A stretch of 64,000 bases of DNA from Paratissierella segnis (GCF_014385195.1 NZ_JACRTG010000034.1:1-64000); one strand, 5' to 3'; numbered from the stretch's first letter, positions 43,756 through 51,983 are shown. Numbers and translations: made by a program. Notes: generated by a model from the letters alone, not told the origin.

Positions 43756-44978
43756 TATTCACCAGCTCCCTTTATGCCAGTTAAATCTCTTATAGTTCCA
43801 CTATCTGCGTAACCAGGAATAGCTTGATTCAATTTTAGTATTCCGTCACCTACTAATGTTAATGTACTTACATCGGCTTCAAACAATGGCTCCCATTTTG
43901 CTTGTGTTAAGTAAAATTGACTTCTTAAATATGGATAATCATCTCTCAAACAAGCGCTTAAATAACCAACATTTAGAAATCCAGAACTTAAACTTCTTTG
44001 AGCTTTTCGACCTGCAAGCCTTAAATTTTCGTGACTTGCTTTGATAGCTTCTACTGACGATGGATTATCTGAAACAAAACCTAAATCATCTAGTGTTAAA
44101 CCTGTTTCTCCAGCAAATCCTGCAGCTGCTGTCTTTAGTTGCTCAGTAAACGGTGACATGCTTGGAGTGGTGAATTGTCCTAACTTCGGGGATTCTCCTT
44201 CTTCATCTTTGGTAAATTGGAGCATGCTTGAAATTGTTGCTTTCCATGTTTCCAATGGCTCGGCATCTTGACTAATACCAGTTACATACTTTTGCGGGAA
44301 CGAATAAAATTCTGCTGTTATATCAGCTCTCTCAAGTGTTCTTTTTGCATATCTTTGGTAATACATTCCTGCTCTTGTTATTCTACTTCTACCAAATGGT
44401 CTTACTGCATCAGGTCTATGAATAATCGGAACCAGTAACGGATATTCAACTTTGTTTTTTATGCTATTTTTAAATTTTCCGTCTTTGTAATAATCAGTTT
44501 TTCCTTTAACAAAATGAGCTTCTAAACTTGGATTTCCTTTATCGTCCCTTTCAAGAACTGCATAACCTTCGTTGAGTAATCCAGTTATGGGATCTATTAT
44601 TCCTGTTGCATTAGACCCCTCAATAACTTGTAATCGTGGGATGTCACCTTCGCCTTTGGAGATGTAAACAAAACAACATGATGATATTAATGCAGAAAGT
44701 ACTGCGCTATCAAAGAATATGTCAGGGCTATTCATGTTAAATATTTCGTTGATTTCAAAGTTGTCATTTTCAAATTCCCTAAAAACTAATCTATCTGCAA
44801 GACTATCAACGGCTTTTGCACACCATCCTAATACTGCTTTATACCTTATCCTTAGTTCAGGTGGAATAGTGATGCCGACATCTGCATCTTGGTATTTCAT
44901 ATCATATTGCTTGTACCTTAAATTCACTCTATCAATGTGTTTATTTAGCTTTTTTCTTAAATATTCTATGCCTTTCAT
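43755..44978 (-). CDS. Portal protein (SPP1 Gp6-like)
   Basis: This 407-residue protein contains VLGWCAKAVDSLADRLVFREFE, split over residues about 48-70, and the VPIIHRPDAVRPFGRSRI and GLTLDDLGFVSDNPSSVEAI segments of the Phage_portal Gp6 group. The portal forms the dodecameric channel for DNA entry. AGGAGG lies upstream of the ATG. The next gene upstream is HNH; the terminase genes expected there are absent. Confidence 0.9.
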   Translation of the reverse strand: MKGIEYLRKKLNKHIDRVNLRYKQYDMKYQDADVGITIPPELRIRYKAVLGWCAKAVDSLADRLVFREFENDNFEINEIFNMNSPDIFFDSAVLSALISSCCFVYISKGEGDIPRLQVIEGSNATGIIDPITGLLNEGYAVLERDDKGNPSLEAHFVKGKTDYYKDGKFKNSIKNKVEYPLLVPIIHRPDAVRPFGRSRITRAGMYYQRYAKRTLERADITAEFYSFPQKYVTGISQDAEPLETWKATISSMLQFTKDEEGESPKLGQFTTPSMSPFTEQLKTAAAGFAGETGLTLDDLGFVSDNPSSVEAIKASHENLRLAGRKAQRSLSSGFLNVGYLSACLRDDYPYLRSQFYLTQAKWEPLFEADVSTLTLVGDGILKLNQAIPGYADSGTIRDLTGIKGAGE

Positions 44979-45045
44979 AAGTCCTCCTTTCTATTCCGTG
45001 AGAAAAAATGTACAATAAACGACATGAAGGTCGCTTGCACCCATT

Positions 45046-45063
45046 GGGAGGGTCATACCCCCC
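45046..45063. other. GC-rich inverted repeat, possible packaging site
   Basis: GGGAGGGT-CAT-ACCCCCC in an otherwise AT-rich region between HNH and portal forms a 7-8 bp stem with one mismatch. Cohesive-end sites in HNH-encoding phages often lie near this point, but nothing proves it here. The rest of 44979-45121 shows no gene. Confidence 0.3.
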
Positions 45064-45121
45064 TATATCTTCCTCTAGAATTGTTTTGTTTTGATTAAGT
45101 ATATATCTATGCCTCATTCCC

Positions 45122-45454
45122 TTAGCCCTTATACTCTACCCAATTAATCGTCTGTGGAAGATTTCTATTTCCCAACACTTTAGGTTCTTCTTGTGGTGAT
45201 ATAAATAACTTATCTGACTTCTGTCTATTGCAAGTCCAATGCGCTAGCTGCAGGTTCTCTATGTCAGATGGATGTCCACCTTTTGAAACAGGGATGATAT
45301 GATCAATGACAGCACTTAATGGATCTGGAGTCTTTATACTAAAGTCTACTGCCCTACCACATATACCACAAGTGTTCTGTGTTTTAAATATAATCTTTTT
45401 ATTTTTTTCATAAGCTCCACGGTGTCCACCTTGCTTGTCTAATCGTATCGCCAA
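45122..45454 (-). CDS. HNH endonuclease
   Basis: This 110-residue protein has a CGICG...WTCN zinc-binding pair and the HNH core VIDHIIPVSKGGHPSDIENL. HNH proteins next to terminase genes help terminase cut at cos sites in many phages. In this prophage it directly precedes the portal gene. The TTG at 45454 has GAGG at a good distance; a GTG at 45463 overlaps the binding site itself. Confidence 0.87.
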   Translation of the reverse strand: MAIRLDKQGGHRGAYEKNKKIIFKTQNTCGICGRAVDFSIKTPDPLSAVIDHIIPVSKGGHPSDIENLQLAHWTCNRQKSDKLFISPQEEPKVLGNRNLPQTINWVEYKG

Positions 45455-45472
45455 TAGCCTCACCTCATTTGG

Positions 45473-45503
45473 ATAAAAAAAAGAACCTTCGGCTTAGGTT
45501 CTC
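45473..45503 (-). terminator. Terminator of the lipoprotein gene
   Basis: AGAACCT and AGGTTCT form a stem with an eight-base loop, followed on the minus strand by TTTTTTTTAT. It isolates the lipoprotein gene from the HNH-portal genes. Confidence 0.88.
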
Positions 45504-45519
45504 TTTAGAATATATTATT

Positions 45520-46152
45520 TTATTGATTAAATGCATCTGGGTAAGTAATTGAATTAAAGATTTCCTCTGTATCCGCATCTTTAAAATTCACTATTACTTT
45601 ATTATTATCTGGTTCAACACCTTCAAATAATTGATAAAACATTGATTGAAATACTATTCCTAGTACTGCAAATCCATCAAAACTATTTTCAAACTCATCC
45701 TTGTTTACAACTATATCAAATTCTGAATAGGTCTTATTTGACTTTATATCTTTGATAGAAGAAATATCTTCATCATTTATCAATTCATCAAAAGAATCAA
45801 GCATAGCATTTTTCATATCATCTAATAATTTTTTGTGAGTATCTTTAGACATTGTATAAGTCACGGACCCATCATCGTTTAACTTAACTTCTTTTACTCC
45901 TTCTTCTTTTGCATCTTTCGTAATTTGTTCAATGTCTAGCTCTTCTTCGCCATCTAGCTCAAAAAAAGAAGCTGGTATTGTTACCTCTACGTTTGTAAGC
46001 TTTTTATCGACCTCAATAGAATCACCCTTACTCTGGTTTTCTACTTCGTTTTTACCTTGGCTTTCTACTTCGTTATTTGTATTATCCTTGCTACATCCTA
46101 CACTTGTAAAAAGTAACGATAATACCAACAATAACACAATTCCTTTTTTCAA
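45520..46152 (-). CDS. Prophage lipoprotein, possible superinfection exclusion factor
   Basis: This 210-residue protein has a lipoprotein signal peptide (LKKGIVLLLVLSLLFTSVGC, with Cys as the lipidated residue at about 20), an acidic Asn/Glu/Ser-rich linker and a soluble acidic domain of about 150 residues. The start is TTG at 46152 behind AAGGGGGAG. It has its own promoter (46178-46206) and its own terminator (45473-45503), so it can be expressed in the lysogen as a moron. Some phage lipoproteins block DNA injection by related phages; the domain is not one I recognise. Confidence 0.8.
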   Translation of the reverse strand: MKKGIVLLLVLSLLFTSVGCSKDNTNNEVESQGKNEVENQSKGDSIEVDKKLTNVEVTIPASFFELDGEEELDIEQITKDAKEEGVKEVKLNDDGSVTYTMSKDTHKKLLDDMKNAMLDSFDELINDEDISSIKDIKSNKTYSEFDIVVNKDEFENSFDGFAVLGIVFQSMFYQLFEGVEPDNNKVIVNFKDADTEEIFNSITYPDAFNQ

Positions 46153-46177
46153 TATTATCTCCCCCTTTGATATATTA

Positions 46178-46206
46178 ATTCTACAATAAAGGAGAAATAT
46201 CTTCAA
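46178..46206 (-). promoter_or_regulatory. Promoter of the lipoprotein gene
   Basis: On the minus strand TTGAAG (46201-46206) and TAGAAT (46178-46183) are 17 bases apart, with the ribosome binding site about 15 bases further on. The match to the sigma-A consensus is fair. Confidence 0.6.
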
Positions 46207-46231
46207 CCTTGAAATTACAAATTATGCCAAA

Positions 46232-46287
46232 TACAAAAGCAACCAAGGAAAGTACAAGTATAAACTCATAATCCTTTGGCTGCTTTT
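46232..46287 (-). terminator. Terminator after the ArpU-like gene
   Basis: AAAAGCAGCCAAAGGA and TTCCTTGGTTGCTTTT form a long stem with few mismatches around a loop of about 20 bases, with TTTTG beyond. It lies between the regulator and the lipoprotein promoter. Confidence 0.65.
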
Positions 46288-46370
46288 AATATACTTTTAT
46301 TGATAATATCATATTACTATAAGATTTTAGTACATGCAATGGCACGAATTATGCACGAATTATGCATTTA

Positions 46371-46919
46371 TTACCAAAGTTCCTTTATGCTTTCAGGGAA
46401 CAATATAGTTTTCAACTCATTTATAAGTCTATTCCTGTTTCTAGTAATAGTTGATTGGTCTTTCTCTAATATTTCAGCTAATTCTTCATCTGTTTTTGCC
46501 TTCTGCTCTAAATACTTTAATTCAATTATCTTAAAGTATTTATCCTCTCTTACTTTATCTAAGGCATTATCTATTCTTGCTATATCTCTTAGGGTTTCCG
46601 CTTTTTCAACTCTGTATTTTTCAATTAGTTCAACATATCTATCTCCTGCTGTCACATTCCCCGATGTTATACTAAAAAATACAATAGATTTAGACTTTGA
46701 TGGTAATCCATTTTCCTCAATGTATTTTATGTCCTCGTCTTTCTGCTTTGCGGCTAGCTTTAGTTTTTCATAATTATAAAGTATTATCTCTGTCTTTTTA
46801 TAGAAACTTAAATTACTTTTTATAAGCCTTTGTTTTTTAAATTGTTCTATAACCTCAATAGCTGTTTTCTCAGATGTCTTTTTAATGCATGCTTCAATTT
46901 CCTTTTTTAACTGCATCAT
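46371..46919 (-). CDS. ArpU-like late transcription regulator
   Basis: This 182-residue protein has a helical N-terminus and a C-terminal sigma-region-4-like helix-turn-helix (TDEELAEILEKDQSTITRNR). Size and place at the end of the early genes fit ArpU/RinA-type activators of phage late genes. It is followed by a terminator. Target sites are not recognised. Confidence 0.72.
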   Translation of the reverse strand: MMQLKKEIEACIKKTSEKTAIEVIEQFKKQRLIKSNLSFYKKTEIILYNYEKLKLAAKQKDEDIKYIEENGLPSKSKSIVFFSITSGNVTAGDRYVELIEKYRVEKAETLRDIARIDNALDKVREDKYFKIIELKYLEQKAKTDEELAEILEKDQSTITRNRNRLINELKTILFPESIKELW

Positions 46920-46955
46920 GTCCCTCCTTTATACGCCGTATAATACTTGATATGT

Positions 46956-47201
46956 TCAGTTAACTGGAATAAATATAAGTCTGTACTTCTTATAGCTACC
47001 TTTAATATTATACATATATTCTGCTAAAGCTTCAGGGAGTTTTGTATATGCTCTTTCCCCATCATAATTAATTAGATGAGGCCTACGCCTATGGGCAAAC
47101 TCTATAATATCTTTATCCCCGATAACTTCAAATTCTCCTTTTAACAATTTTACTTTGTTTAATTTTCCAAACATTTCATATTGAGTGATTAGGTATTCCA
47201 C
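46956..47201 (-). CDS. Phage protein, unknown
   Basis: This 81-residue basic protein (with the AHRRRPHLINYDGERAYTKL segment) shows no membrane helix or known motif. Its stop lies 36 bases before the ArpU-like gene, and it directly follows the 88-residue gene. Confidence 0.55.
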   Translation of the reverse strand: MEYLITQYEMFGKLNKVKLLKGEFEVIGDKDIIEFAHRRRPHLINYDGERAYTKLPEALAEYMYNIKGSYKKYRLIFIPVN

Positions 47202-47468
47202 TTAATTTCCTCCTTCAATCTCAATTTCTATTTCAAACGGCAAACCTTCGCTCCCTACCGTCATATATTCTCCAAAGGTATTCATTAGATTGTAAAGTTG
47301 AGTTTTATAATATCCATCCTTATCTATTCTTAAAACAAACTCTATACCTTTCCCTCCAGATTCTTTAATCTTTTTATTTAGTTGGTCATGTCTTTCTTTT
47401 AATATTTGTATGCCAAAGTCAGTCAATTTAACCTTTACTTCATCGTTTATGTTAATTTTAAGTATCAT
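47202..47468 (-). CDS. Phage protein, unknown
   Basis: This 88-residue protein has a conserved-looking start (KVKLTDFGIQILKERHDQLN) and an acidic beta end (PFEIEIEIEGG). Similar small proteins occur in the early regions of clostridial phages. The function is unknown. Confidence 0.6.
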   Translation of the reverse strand: MILKININDEVKVKLTDFGIQILKERHDQLNKKIKESGGKGIEFVLRIDKDGYYKTQLYNLMNTFGEYMTVGSEGLPFEIEIEIEGGN

Positions 47469-47509
47469 CTAAAATTCTCCTTTCTTAATTCACATAAATT
47501 ACATTATGT

Positions 47510-47680
47510 TTAATACGCTCTCCCCTTATCTTTTATAGTGCATCTAACATCTACATTATATTGATGGACCTTGATCTCTATATCAAAATAGTCTAGGCAT
47601 TCAACATTTTCAAGTTTATCTAATGTACTAGCTATTTTATTATTTATTAGCTTTTCTATTTTGTCCCTCTTGTTCTCCAT
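47510..47680 (-). CDS. Small phage protein, 56 residues
   Basis: A short open frame starts MENKRDKIEKLINNKIAST behind GGAGGCAGCC and ends at 47510. It is helical then beta and lacks a known motif. Confidence 0.6.
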   Translation of the reverse strand: MENKRDKIEKLINNKIASTLDKLENVECLDYFDIEIKVHQYNVDVRCTIKDKGRAY

Positions 47681-47689
47681 GGCTGCCTC

Positions 47690-47980
47690 CTAAAGATTTA
47701 ATCTTTCCTCTAATCTTTTTATTTTATATTCCTTATGTCTTTCTACTGCTTCATGAATACCAAATAAAATCTTCATTTGAGCCAACATAATTTCAACATC
47801 AGCTATTTCTTCAGCTATTTCTAATCTATTATCTTTGCCTCTGAGACACTTTGAAAGTTCCTTTTGCAACTCTGCCACTTCCTCAAATACCATGACTATT
47901 TGAAGTTCAGTTCCCCATTTATCTAAAGCTCTTTTATATATTTCTTTTTCTTTTGCTGCTGCTTTTATATTTTCACTCAT
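47690..47980 (-). CDS. MazG-like nucleotide pyrophosphohydrolase
   Basis: This 96-residue protein has the EEVAELQKELSKCLRGK and EEIADVEIMLAQM helices with the EExxE and ExxD metal-binding pattern of MazG/dUTPase-like all-alpha NTP pyrophosphohydrolases. It may clean the nucleotide pool or lower alarmone levels during infection. The ATG at 47980 has AAAGGA upstream; the frame is open for 14 more codons. Confidence 0.75.
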   Translation of the reverse strand: MSENIKAAAKEKEIYKRALDKWGTELQIVMVFEEVAELQKELSKCLRGKDNRLEIAEEIADVEIMLAQMKILFGIHEAVERHKEYKIKRLEERLNL

Positions 47981-48055
47981 ATCATTCAATCCTTTCATTT
48001 TTTCATTAATGTAGCTTCTCAAGTAATCTCTAGCATGATAAAATCACAAATAGGA

Positions 48056-48250
48056 TTATAATATTTTGAGATTTTTTGATTTAACAATAATTCTCTGATT
48101 ATTAGGAATTGAAAACTTTATATCTAAATCAATAAATCCACTATCTGCCCTGGCGGTAATAGAATACTCTGTAATATTAGGTATTTCTTTACCGTCTATC
48201 TTTATATAAAATTCATCTTCCGTATCTATAAGTTCTAGTCTTTTCTCCAT
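48056..48250 (-). CDS. Phage protein, unknown
   Basis: This 64-residue beta-rich protein (DEFYIKIDGKEIPNITEYSI) resembles small phage proteins with one barrel-like domain. It starts 3 bases after the stop of the terminase-like remnant. The function is unknown. Confidence 0.55.
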   Translation of the reverse strand: MEKRLELIDTEDEFYIKIDGKEIPNITEYSITARADSGFIDLDIKFSIPNNQRIIVKSKNLKIL

Positions 48251-48253
48251 AAT

Positions 48254-48553
48254 TTAACCTCCTACTCCTATCTTAGTTTTAAACGGTATCCAACCATATT
48301 GTGAAGCATTAATTGTATGATCATTCCTATCTTCTGGTTCATATTTATCTTCTTTCCAGCTATAACTTTCTAGCTCTCCTATATGAACTACACAATGATC
48401 TAATACTATATAGTCAGCCTCTGTTTTTAACTCATTCACATTAAGCCAACCAAGTTGTAGGTGTATCCTGTCTATTCTTTCAACTTTCCTGTAAGCATTT
48501 AAGAAGTTATAAACACTGCCATGCTGTCTTTTATATTTCTTTAACTCACCATC
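48254..48553 (-). pseudogene. Possible 3' remnant of another terminase
   Basis: The minus strand has an open frame of 99 codons. It contains RKVERIDRIHLQLGWLNVNE followed by IGELESYSWKED and EPEDRNDHTINASQYGWIP. The second half resembles the C-terminal end of PBSX-type terminase large subunits (ELxxYxW...NDHxxDAxxY). No start codon with a ribosome binding site is present near its beginning; a GTG at 48439 has none. It is therefore read as a decayed gene end rather than a functional small gene. Confidence 0.5.
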
Positions 48554-48723
48554 TCATATAGATTTCTTTTTGTGTTTTTAGATATATGGTCCTCAATTCT
48601 GCATATACACTTAGTATCAAAATCAATTTCTAAGGCTAGTTCTTGGTATTCTTTTGATAACTCCATGTCTCCACTAATATGTCTAATGATACTTCTTAAA
48701 CATAACTCCAACACCTTGTCCAC
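48541..48723 (-). CDS. Small phage protein, 60 residues
   Basis: This helical 60-residue protein (MDKVLELCLRSIIRHISGDM) starts behind AGGAGC and overlaps the beginning of the terminase-like remnant by 13 bases. No motif is known. Confidence 0.5.
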   Translation of the reverse strand: MDKVLELCLRSIIRHISGDMELSKEYQELALEIDFDTKCICRIEDHISKNTKRNLYEMVS

Positions 48724-48735
48724 ATTCAGCTCCTC

Positions 48736-48942
48736 CTAAATCAATGTTAACTTCTCCCCAATAATTTCAAACGTCTCTACATTCCTACCGTTCTCTATCA
48801 ATGGCATATAAATATTGCCTGGATCATCAGCTAACTCATATTGAGCTACAGCTCCAGCATCGGTCATAGATAGAATCCTTATTAATCTCTTCTTTTTCCC
48901 CATATATGCTAATAAGTTTCTGTCTCTATCAATAATAATCAT
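48736..48942 (-). CDS. Phage protein, unknown
   Basis: This 68-residue protein (LLAYMGKKKRLIRILSMTDA) starts with a 4-base overlap with the phage metallopeptidase gene. No motif is known. Confidence 0.55.
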   Translation of the reverse strand: MIIIDRDRNLLAYMGKKKRLIRILSMTDAGAVAQYELADDPGNIYMPLIENGRNVETFEIIGEKLTLI

Positions 48943-49598
48943 AGTGCCTTCCTATCCTTATCACTTGACCTATTGTAATCTTCGAAATTAAACACATTTA
49001 GCTGTTTTGCTAGTGGTTCTAATTCTCTCCATATGACATCATCTTCTAAAATATTTTGTATTTTTGATTGTGTGGTTGCCCAGTCAGTTCCCAATGTAGC
49101 AAGCATATTGCTCCAATCTTCCGTATCATGAGGTTGCAGATCACCAAATTGGTCTATATGTCTTAATTCATGATAAAGTAATGCAATAATCTGCTCTCTT
49201 TGCATTTCTCCAATGTAATAATTTCTAGTCTCTAAAATGTATTTATAACCACTTATTTCTGCAAACTGTTTATTAGATTTACTTATTCTTGCAATCCAAT
49301 GCTTTTTAGGTTTATCGCTTTTTGGTTCTTCCCATTCCATATCTTCTAAGAAAAGAATAAGACGAGGCCTTATATGTTCCAACTCTTCAAATCTCTTTAC
49401 CAGTTTTTCAGCTATAGGTCTATAAACCCAGTTCTTGATCCAGTGCCTATCACCGAATTTAGCATTATCTAATTCTCTTATTTGGTGTAATTTTCCGCTG
49501 TCATCTAAGTTTGTATATATAAAGTGATATCCACCTGAAAACTCTTTTTCAAGAATTATTTCTCCTGTGCTATCATCTGTAATTCTTATATTTTTCAC
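48939..49598 (-). CDS. Putative phage metallopeptidase
   Basis: This 219-residue protein contains LLYHELRHIDQFGDLQPHDTE, a zinc HExxH motif with a downstream acidic residue, as in the phage metallopeptidase domain family. The target is unknown. The GTG start has GGAGGGGATAAA upstream. It overlaps recU by 4 bases. Confidence 0.78.
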   Translation of the reverse strand: MKNIRITDDSTGEIILEKEFSGGYHFIYTNLDDSGKLHQIRELDNAKFGDRHWIKNWVYRPIAEKLVKRFEELEHIRPRLILFLEDMEWEEPKSDKPKKHWIARISKSNKQFAEISGYKYILETRNYYIGEMQREQIIALLYHELRHIDQFGDLQPHDTEDWSNMLATLGTDWATTQSKIQNILEDDVIWRELEPLAKQLNVFNFEDYNRSSDKDRKAL

Positions 49599-50101
49599 TT
49601 TATCCCCTCCAGGTAATCTAACATTATTCCATCTTTTGATTTAAGTCTTTTACAGCTATTTTCAAACTCACCTATAGGTATGCTTCCAAAGCCTCTTTTC
49701 CCTTTATTGTTTTTGTATTGCTCCCAGTATTTGTTTAAAATTTCCCATTCTAATCTAAATGTTTTATCTAATTTTACAAAATTCACTAATAGAAATGTTA
49801 TTCCACCGTATTTATCCCATTCACCCATGAAGTCTATTTGATGGTCAGCTACATTACTAAGAGGAAACCTATTTTCTTCTTTAGTCTCTTTTGCATCAAA
49901 TGCTATAGGTGTTCCGTTATATAGCCCTATATAATCTAATGTGCTTTTTTCTTCATAATAAGCTGATACTATTTGTTTTCCTCTTCGAATTGGTTTCATC
50001 GGAGTAGCTATTTTCTGTACTAATGCAATTCCTTTTCTTTTATAAGTTTTATTTGATATATTAATTATTTCTTCAAATGCATCTCCTTTGTGGTAACTCA
50101 A
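49595..50101 (-). CDS. recU: Holliday junction resolvase RecU
   Basis: This 168-residue protein has the RecU nuclease pattern (KSTLDYIGLYNGTPIAFDAK, with catalytic Asp, Glu and Lys, and then HQIDFMGEWDKYGGITFLLV). It resolves branched DNA in phage recombination or packaging. The start is TTG at 50101, overlapping the methylase gene. Confidence 0.93.
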   Translation of the reverse strand: MSYHKGDAFEEIINISNKTYKRKGIALVQKIATPMKPIRRGKQIVSAYYEEKSTLDYIGLYNGTPIAFDAKETKEENRFPLSNVADHQIDFMGEWDKYGGITFLLVNFVKLDKTFRLEWEILNKYWEQYKNNKGKRGFGSIPIGEFENSCKRLKSKDGIMLDYLEGIK

Positions 50102-50937
50102 ATTATCAACTCCTTTTTTAAAAAATCAATTTGTATATTAGGTCTATAGTTCATTAGTATTAATTCTGTACGCATTGGTTGTTTATCCCCATCTTTTCTA
50201 ACTCTAATTTGGCTGGCCGTACTATATTCAGTCCTGTACCAATCATGATATAAATCATCAATTAAATCACTTGGATAGTAACAGACCATTGCTTTGCCTT
50301 GAATACTGTCTAGCTTTTTCTTTAATCTTTTATGATCCTCTTCTTTAAATCCTCCTGCATATAAATCTTCACGTTCATGATATGGAGGGTCTAGAAAGAA
50401 TAATGTATCTTTAGTGTCATAAAAATCTATTACATCTTCAAAATCTCTACAAAGAATAGTCCAGTTCCTTATCAGCTCAGCCATTTTAGGTATTAACTCA
50501 GTTGCACCTACTAGCTGCTTAGCTTTATTAACTGATTTACTAAGACCTATTCCATTTCTATACTTATGTCCCCCACCTGCAAAACACACACGCATCATAT
50601 AATAAAATCTAACTGCAGACTCAATTTCATCTTCTGGCCAAGGTTCCCATTTGTATATTTCATACAACTTTTCTGAGAATGGAAGTGCTGAACATTCTCT
50701 ATACAACCTTTCCGGATTGTCTTTTAATACTAACATGTAATTCATAAGCTTATCATTTATATCATTAACTATTGTTAGTTTTGCTGGGTTAATTACCTCT
50801 TTATAAAACGGTACCGCTCCACTTCCAAAGAAGCAATCCACAAATATCTTATGTTCTGACATAAGTTCTATATATCTTTCCTCTTTACCGTGTTTACCAC
50901 CTATCCATTTGATATTACTTATATTTTTAAGTTTCAT
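50098..50937 (-). CDS. DNA N6-adenine methyltransferase (Dam-like)
   Basis: This 279-residue protein has motif I-like WIGGKHGKEERYIE, the FVDCFFGSGAVPFY segment and the catalytic DPPY motif in TLFFLDPPYHERED. It is a D12-class enzyme transferring methyl from SAM to adenine. There is no restriction gene beside it, so it is more likely an orphan that protects phage DNA or marks replication. Confidence 0.9.
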   Translation of the reverse strand: MKLKNISNIKWIGGKHGKEERYIELMSEHKIFVDCFFGSGAVPFYKEVINPAKLTIVNDINDKLMNYMLVLKDNPERLYRECSALPFSEKLYEIYKWEPWPEDEIESAVRFYYMMRVCFAGGGHKYRNGIGLSKSVNKAKQLVGATELIPKMAELIRNWTILCRDFEDVIDFYDTKDTLFFLDPPYHEREDLYAGGFKEEDHKRLKKKLDSIQGKAMVCYYPSDLIDDLYHDWYRTEYSTASQIRVRKDGDKQPMRTELILMNYRPNIQIDFLKKELII

Positions 50938-51077
50938 TAAACCACCTTCTTTTCAGTAATCTCCTTAGCTTTAGCAATAGCTTGCTTATATGTCCATGTT
51001 GGATTATCTTTTAGCAGCCTAGCAGCTTCATCTACTGCTGTGGTTATCCTCTTCTGTTCTTCTTTAGTCAGTGTCAT
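50937..51077 (-). CDS. Small helical protein, paralog of 54246-54371
   Basis: This 46-residue frame (MTLTKEEQKRITTAVDEAAR, with LLKDNPTWTYKQAIAKAKEI) starts at 51077 and its TAA shares bases with the methylase ATG. A second gene of the same pattern (AARLIKENPNLKCYEAMIEA) lies at 54246-54371. The function is unknown. Confidence 0.6.
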   Translation of the reverse strand: MTLTKEEQKRITTAVDEAARLLKDNPTWTYKQAIAKAKEITEKKVV

Positions 51078-51934
51078 ATAGACTTCTCCCCTTTCATTCG
51101 TTCCATGGCAGCCTGTCTCTTTTTTTCCATAATTTCTTCTAGCTGGTCATTGGTATAATTATCCGACCTCTGCTCAAAGTTATGAAACTTTGTTCTTTTT
51201 TTATTTATATCTGCTTTATCGGATGACAATTTCATACCTCCATTTGATTTCCAATTTTCAAGAATGCCTTCAGTGTATTTTTTAGATCGTTTCCCTCTGC
51301 TTTCAGCTTCAAGCATTGCATTTTTAACCCACTCAAAGCCATAGGCAGCTTTAACATCACTAATCCATTGAGCTGTAAATGCATTAGGCTGTCCTATTAC
51401 TTGCTGATATAGTTTTGCCAGTTCAGAAAATTCTTTATCAGAAACAAATCTCTCATCTTCAGATCCGGTACTAGTACTATAAATATCGTTTCGTTTAGTT
51501 TTGTTTAGTTTATTTAATGTGGCATGGTTGCCGGCACTACTGTCGGTACACTTGTCGGCATGGTTGCCGGCATATTTGTCGGCATTTATTACCGACAATG
51601 GATTGTTATCATCCTGTTGGCACTTATTACCGGCACTTATTGCCGGCAAATTATCTATCAAGGGTATCATTTTATATATTGCCGATTGATTTCCTCTCCT
51701 AGTATTCCATTCAATTCTTCCTTTTTGCTTCAGTTCATTTCTAGCACTTCTAATTGTTCTATCAGCTAATCCTGTCTTAATACATAATACAGATGCAGCT
51801 ACCCCAAATTCTTCTGCCCATCCAGCCTTATTGTTTATGTGCATCAAAGCATGCCATAAAGCAATTGCAGATGTAGACAATGAATTTGTTTCGAGCCAAT
51901 CATAAAACGCATTAAGTTCTTTTATATAGTTCAT
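51074..51934 (-). CDS. DnaD-type phage replication initiator
   Basis: This 286-residue protein has an N-terminal winged-helix replisome-organiser domain (1-90), a middle segment with AGNH/ADKC tetrapeptide repeats (about 95-140) and a C-terminal DnaD domain (about 170-240, with YGFEWVKNAMLEAESRGKRS). Such proteins bind the phage origin and load the helicase. The repeat segment coincides with iteron-like DNA repeats. No loader ATPase of DnaC type is seen next to it. Confidence 0.85.
   Translation of the reverse strand: MNYIKELNAFYDWLETNSLSTSAIALWHALMHINNKAGWAEEFGVAASVLCIKTGLADRTIRSARNELKQKGRIEWNTRRGNQSAIYKMIPLIDNLPAISAGNKCQQDDNNPLSVINADKYAGNHADKCTDSSAGNHATLNKLNKTKRNDIYSTSTGSEDERFVSDKEFSELAKLYQQVIGQPNAFTAQWISDVKAAYGFEWVKNAMLEAESRGKRSKKYTEGILENWKSNGGMKLSSDKADINKKRTKFHNFEQRSDNYTNDQLEEIMEKKRQAAMERMKGEKSI
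51528..51649. repeat. Iteron-like direct repeats inside the initiator gene
   Basis: Copies of TTGYCGGCAY start at 51528, 51540, 51552, 51564 and 51576, exactly 12 bases apart. Related copies follow at 51589, 51627 and 51640. The 12-base step equals four codons. This location, inside the initiator gene and between its two domains, is where phages such as lambda keep their origin. Confidence 0.72.
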
Positions 51935-51983
51935 CTAGTTATCACCCTTATTTAGTGATTGAAGGGGGAATAATCCCCCTAAT

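Noticed and set aside
46371..46919. Small terminase subunit
   Set aside because: The C-terminal part reads as a sigma-4-like helix-turn-helix, and size and place fit a late regulator better.
50098..50937. Restriction-modification system
   Set aside because: Only the methylase is present; the neighbours are RecU and a replication gene, with no restriction enzyme.
51528..51649. CRISPR array
   Set aside because: Repeats are 10-12 bases with no unique spacers, lie inside a gene, and no cas genes are present.
51501..51769. Plus-strand open frames with Val/Gly and Cys/His repeats
   Set aside because: They are the mirror of the 12-base repeats in the minus-strand initiator gene and lack ribosome binding sites.
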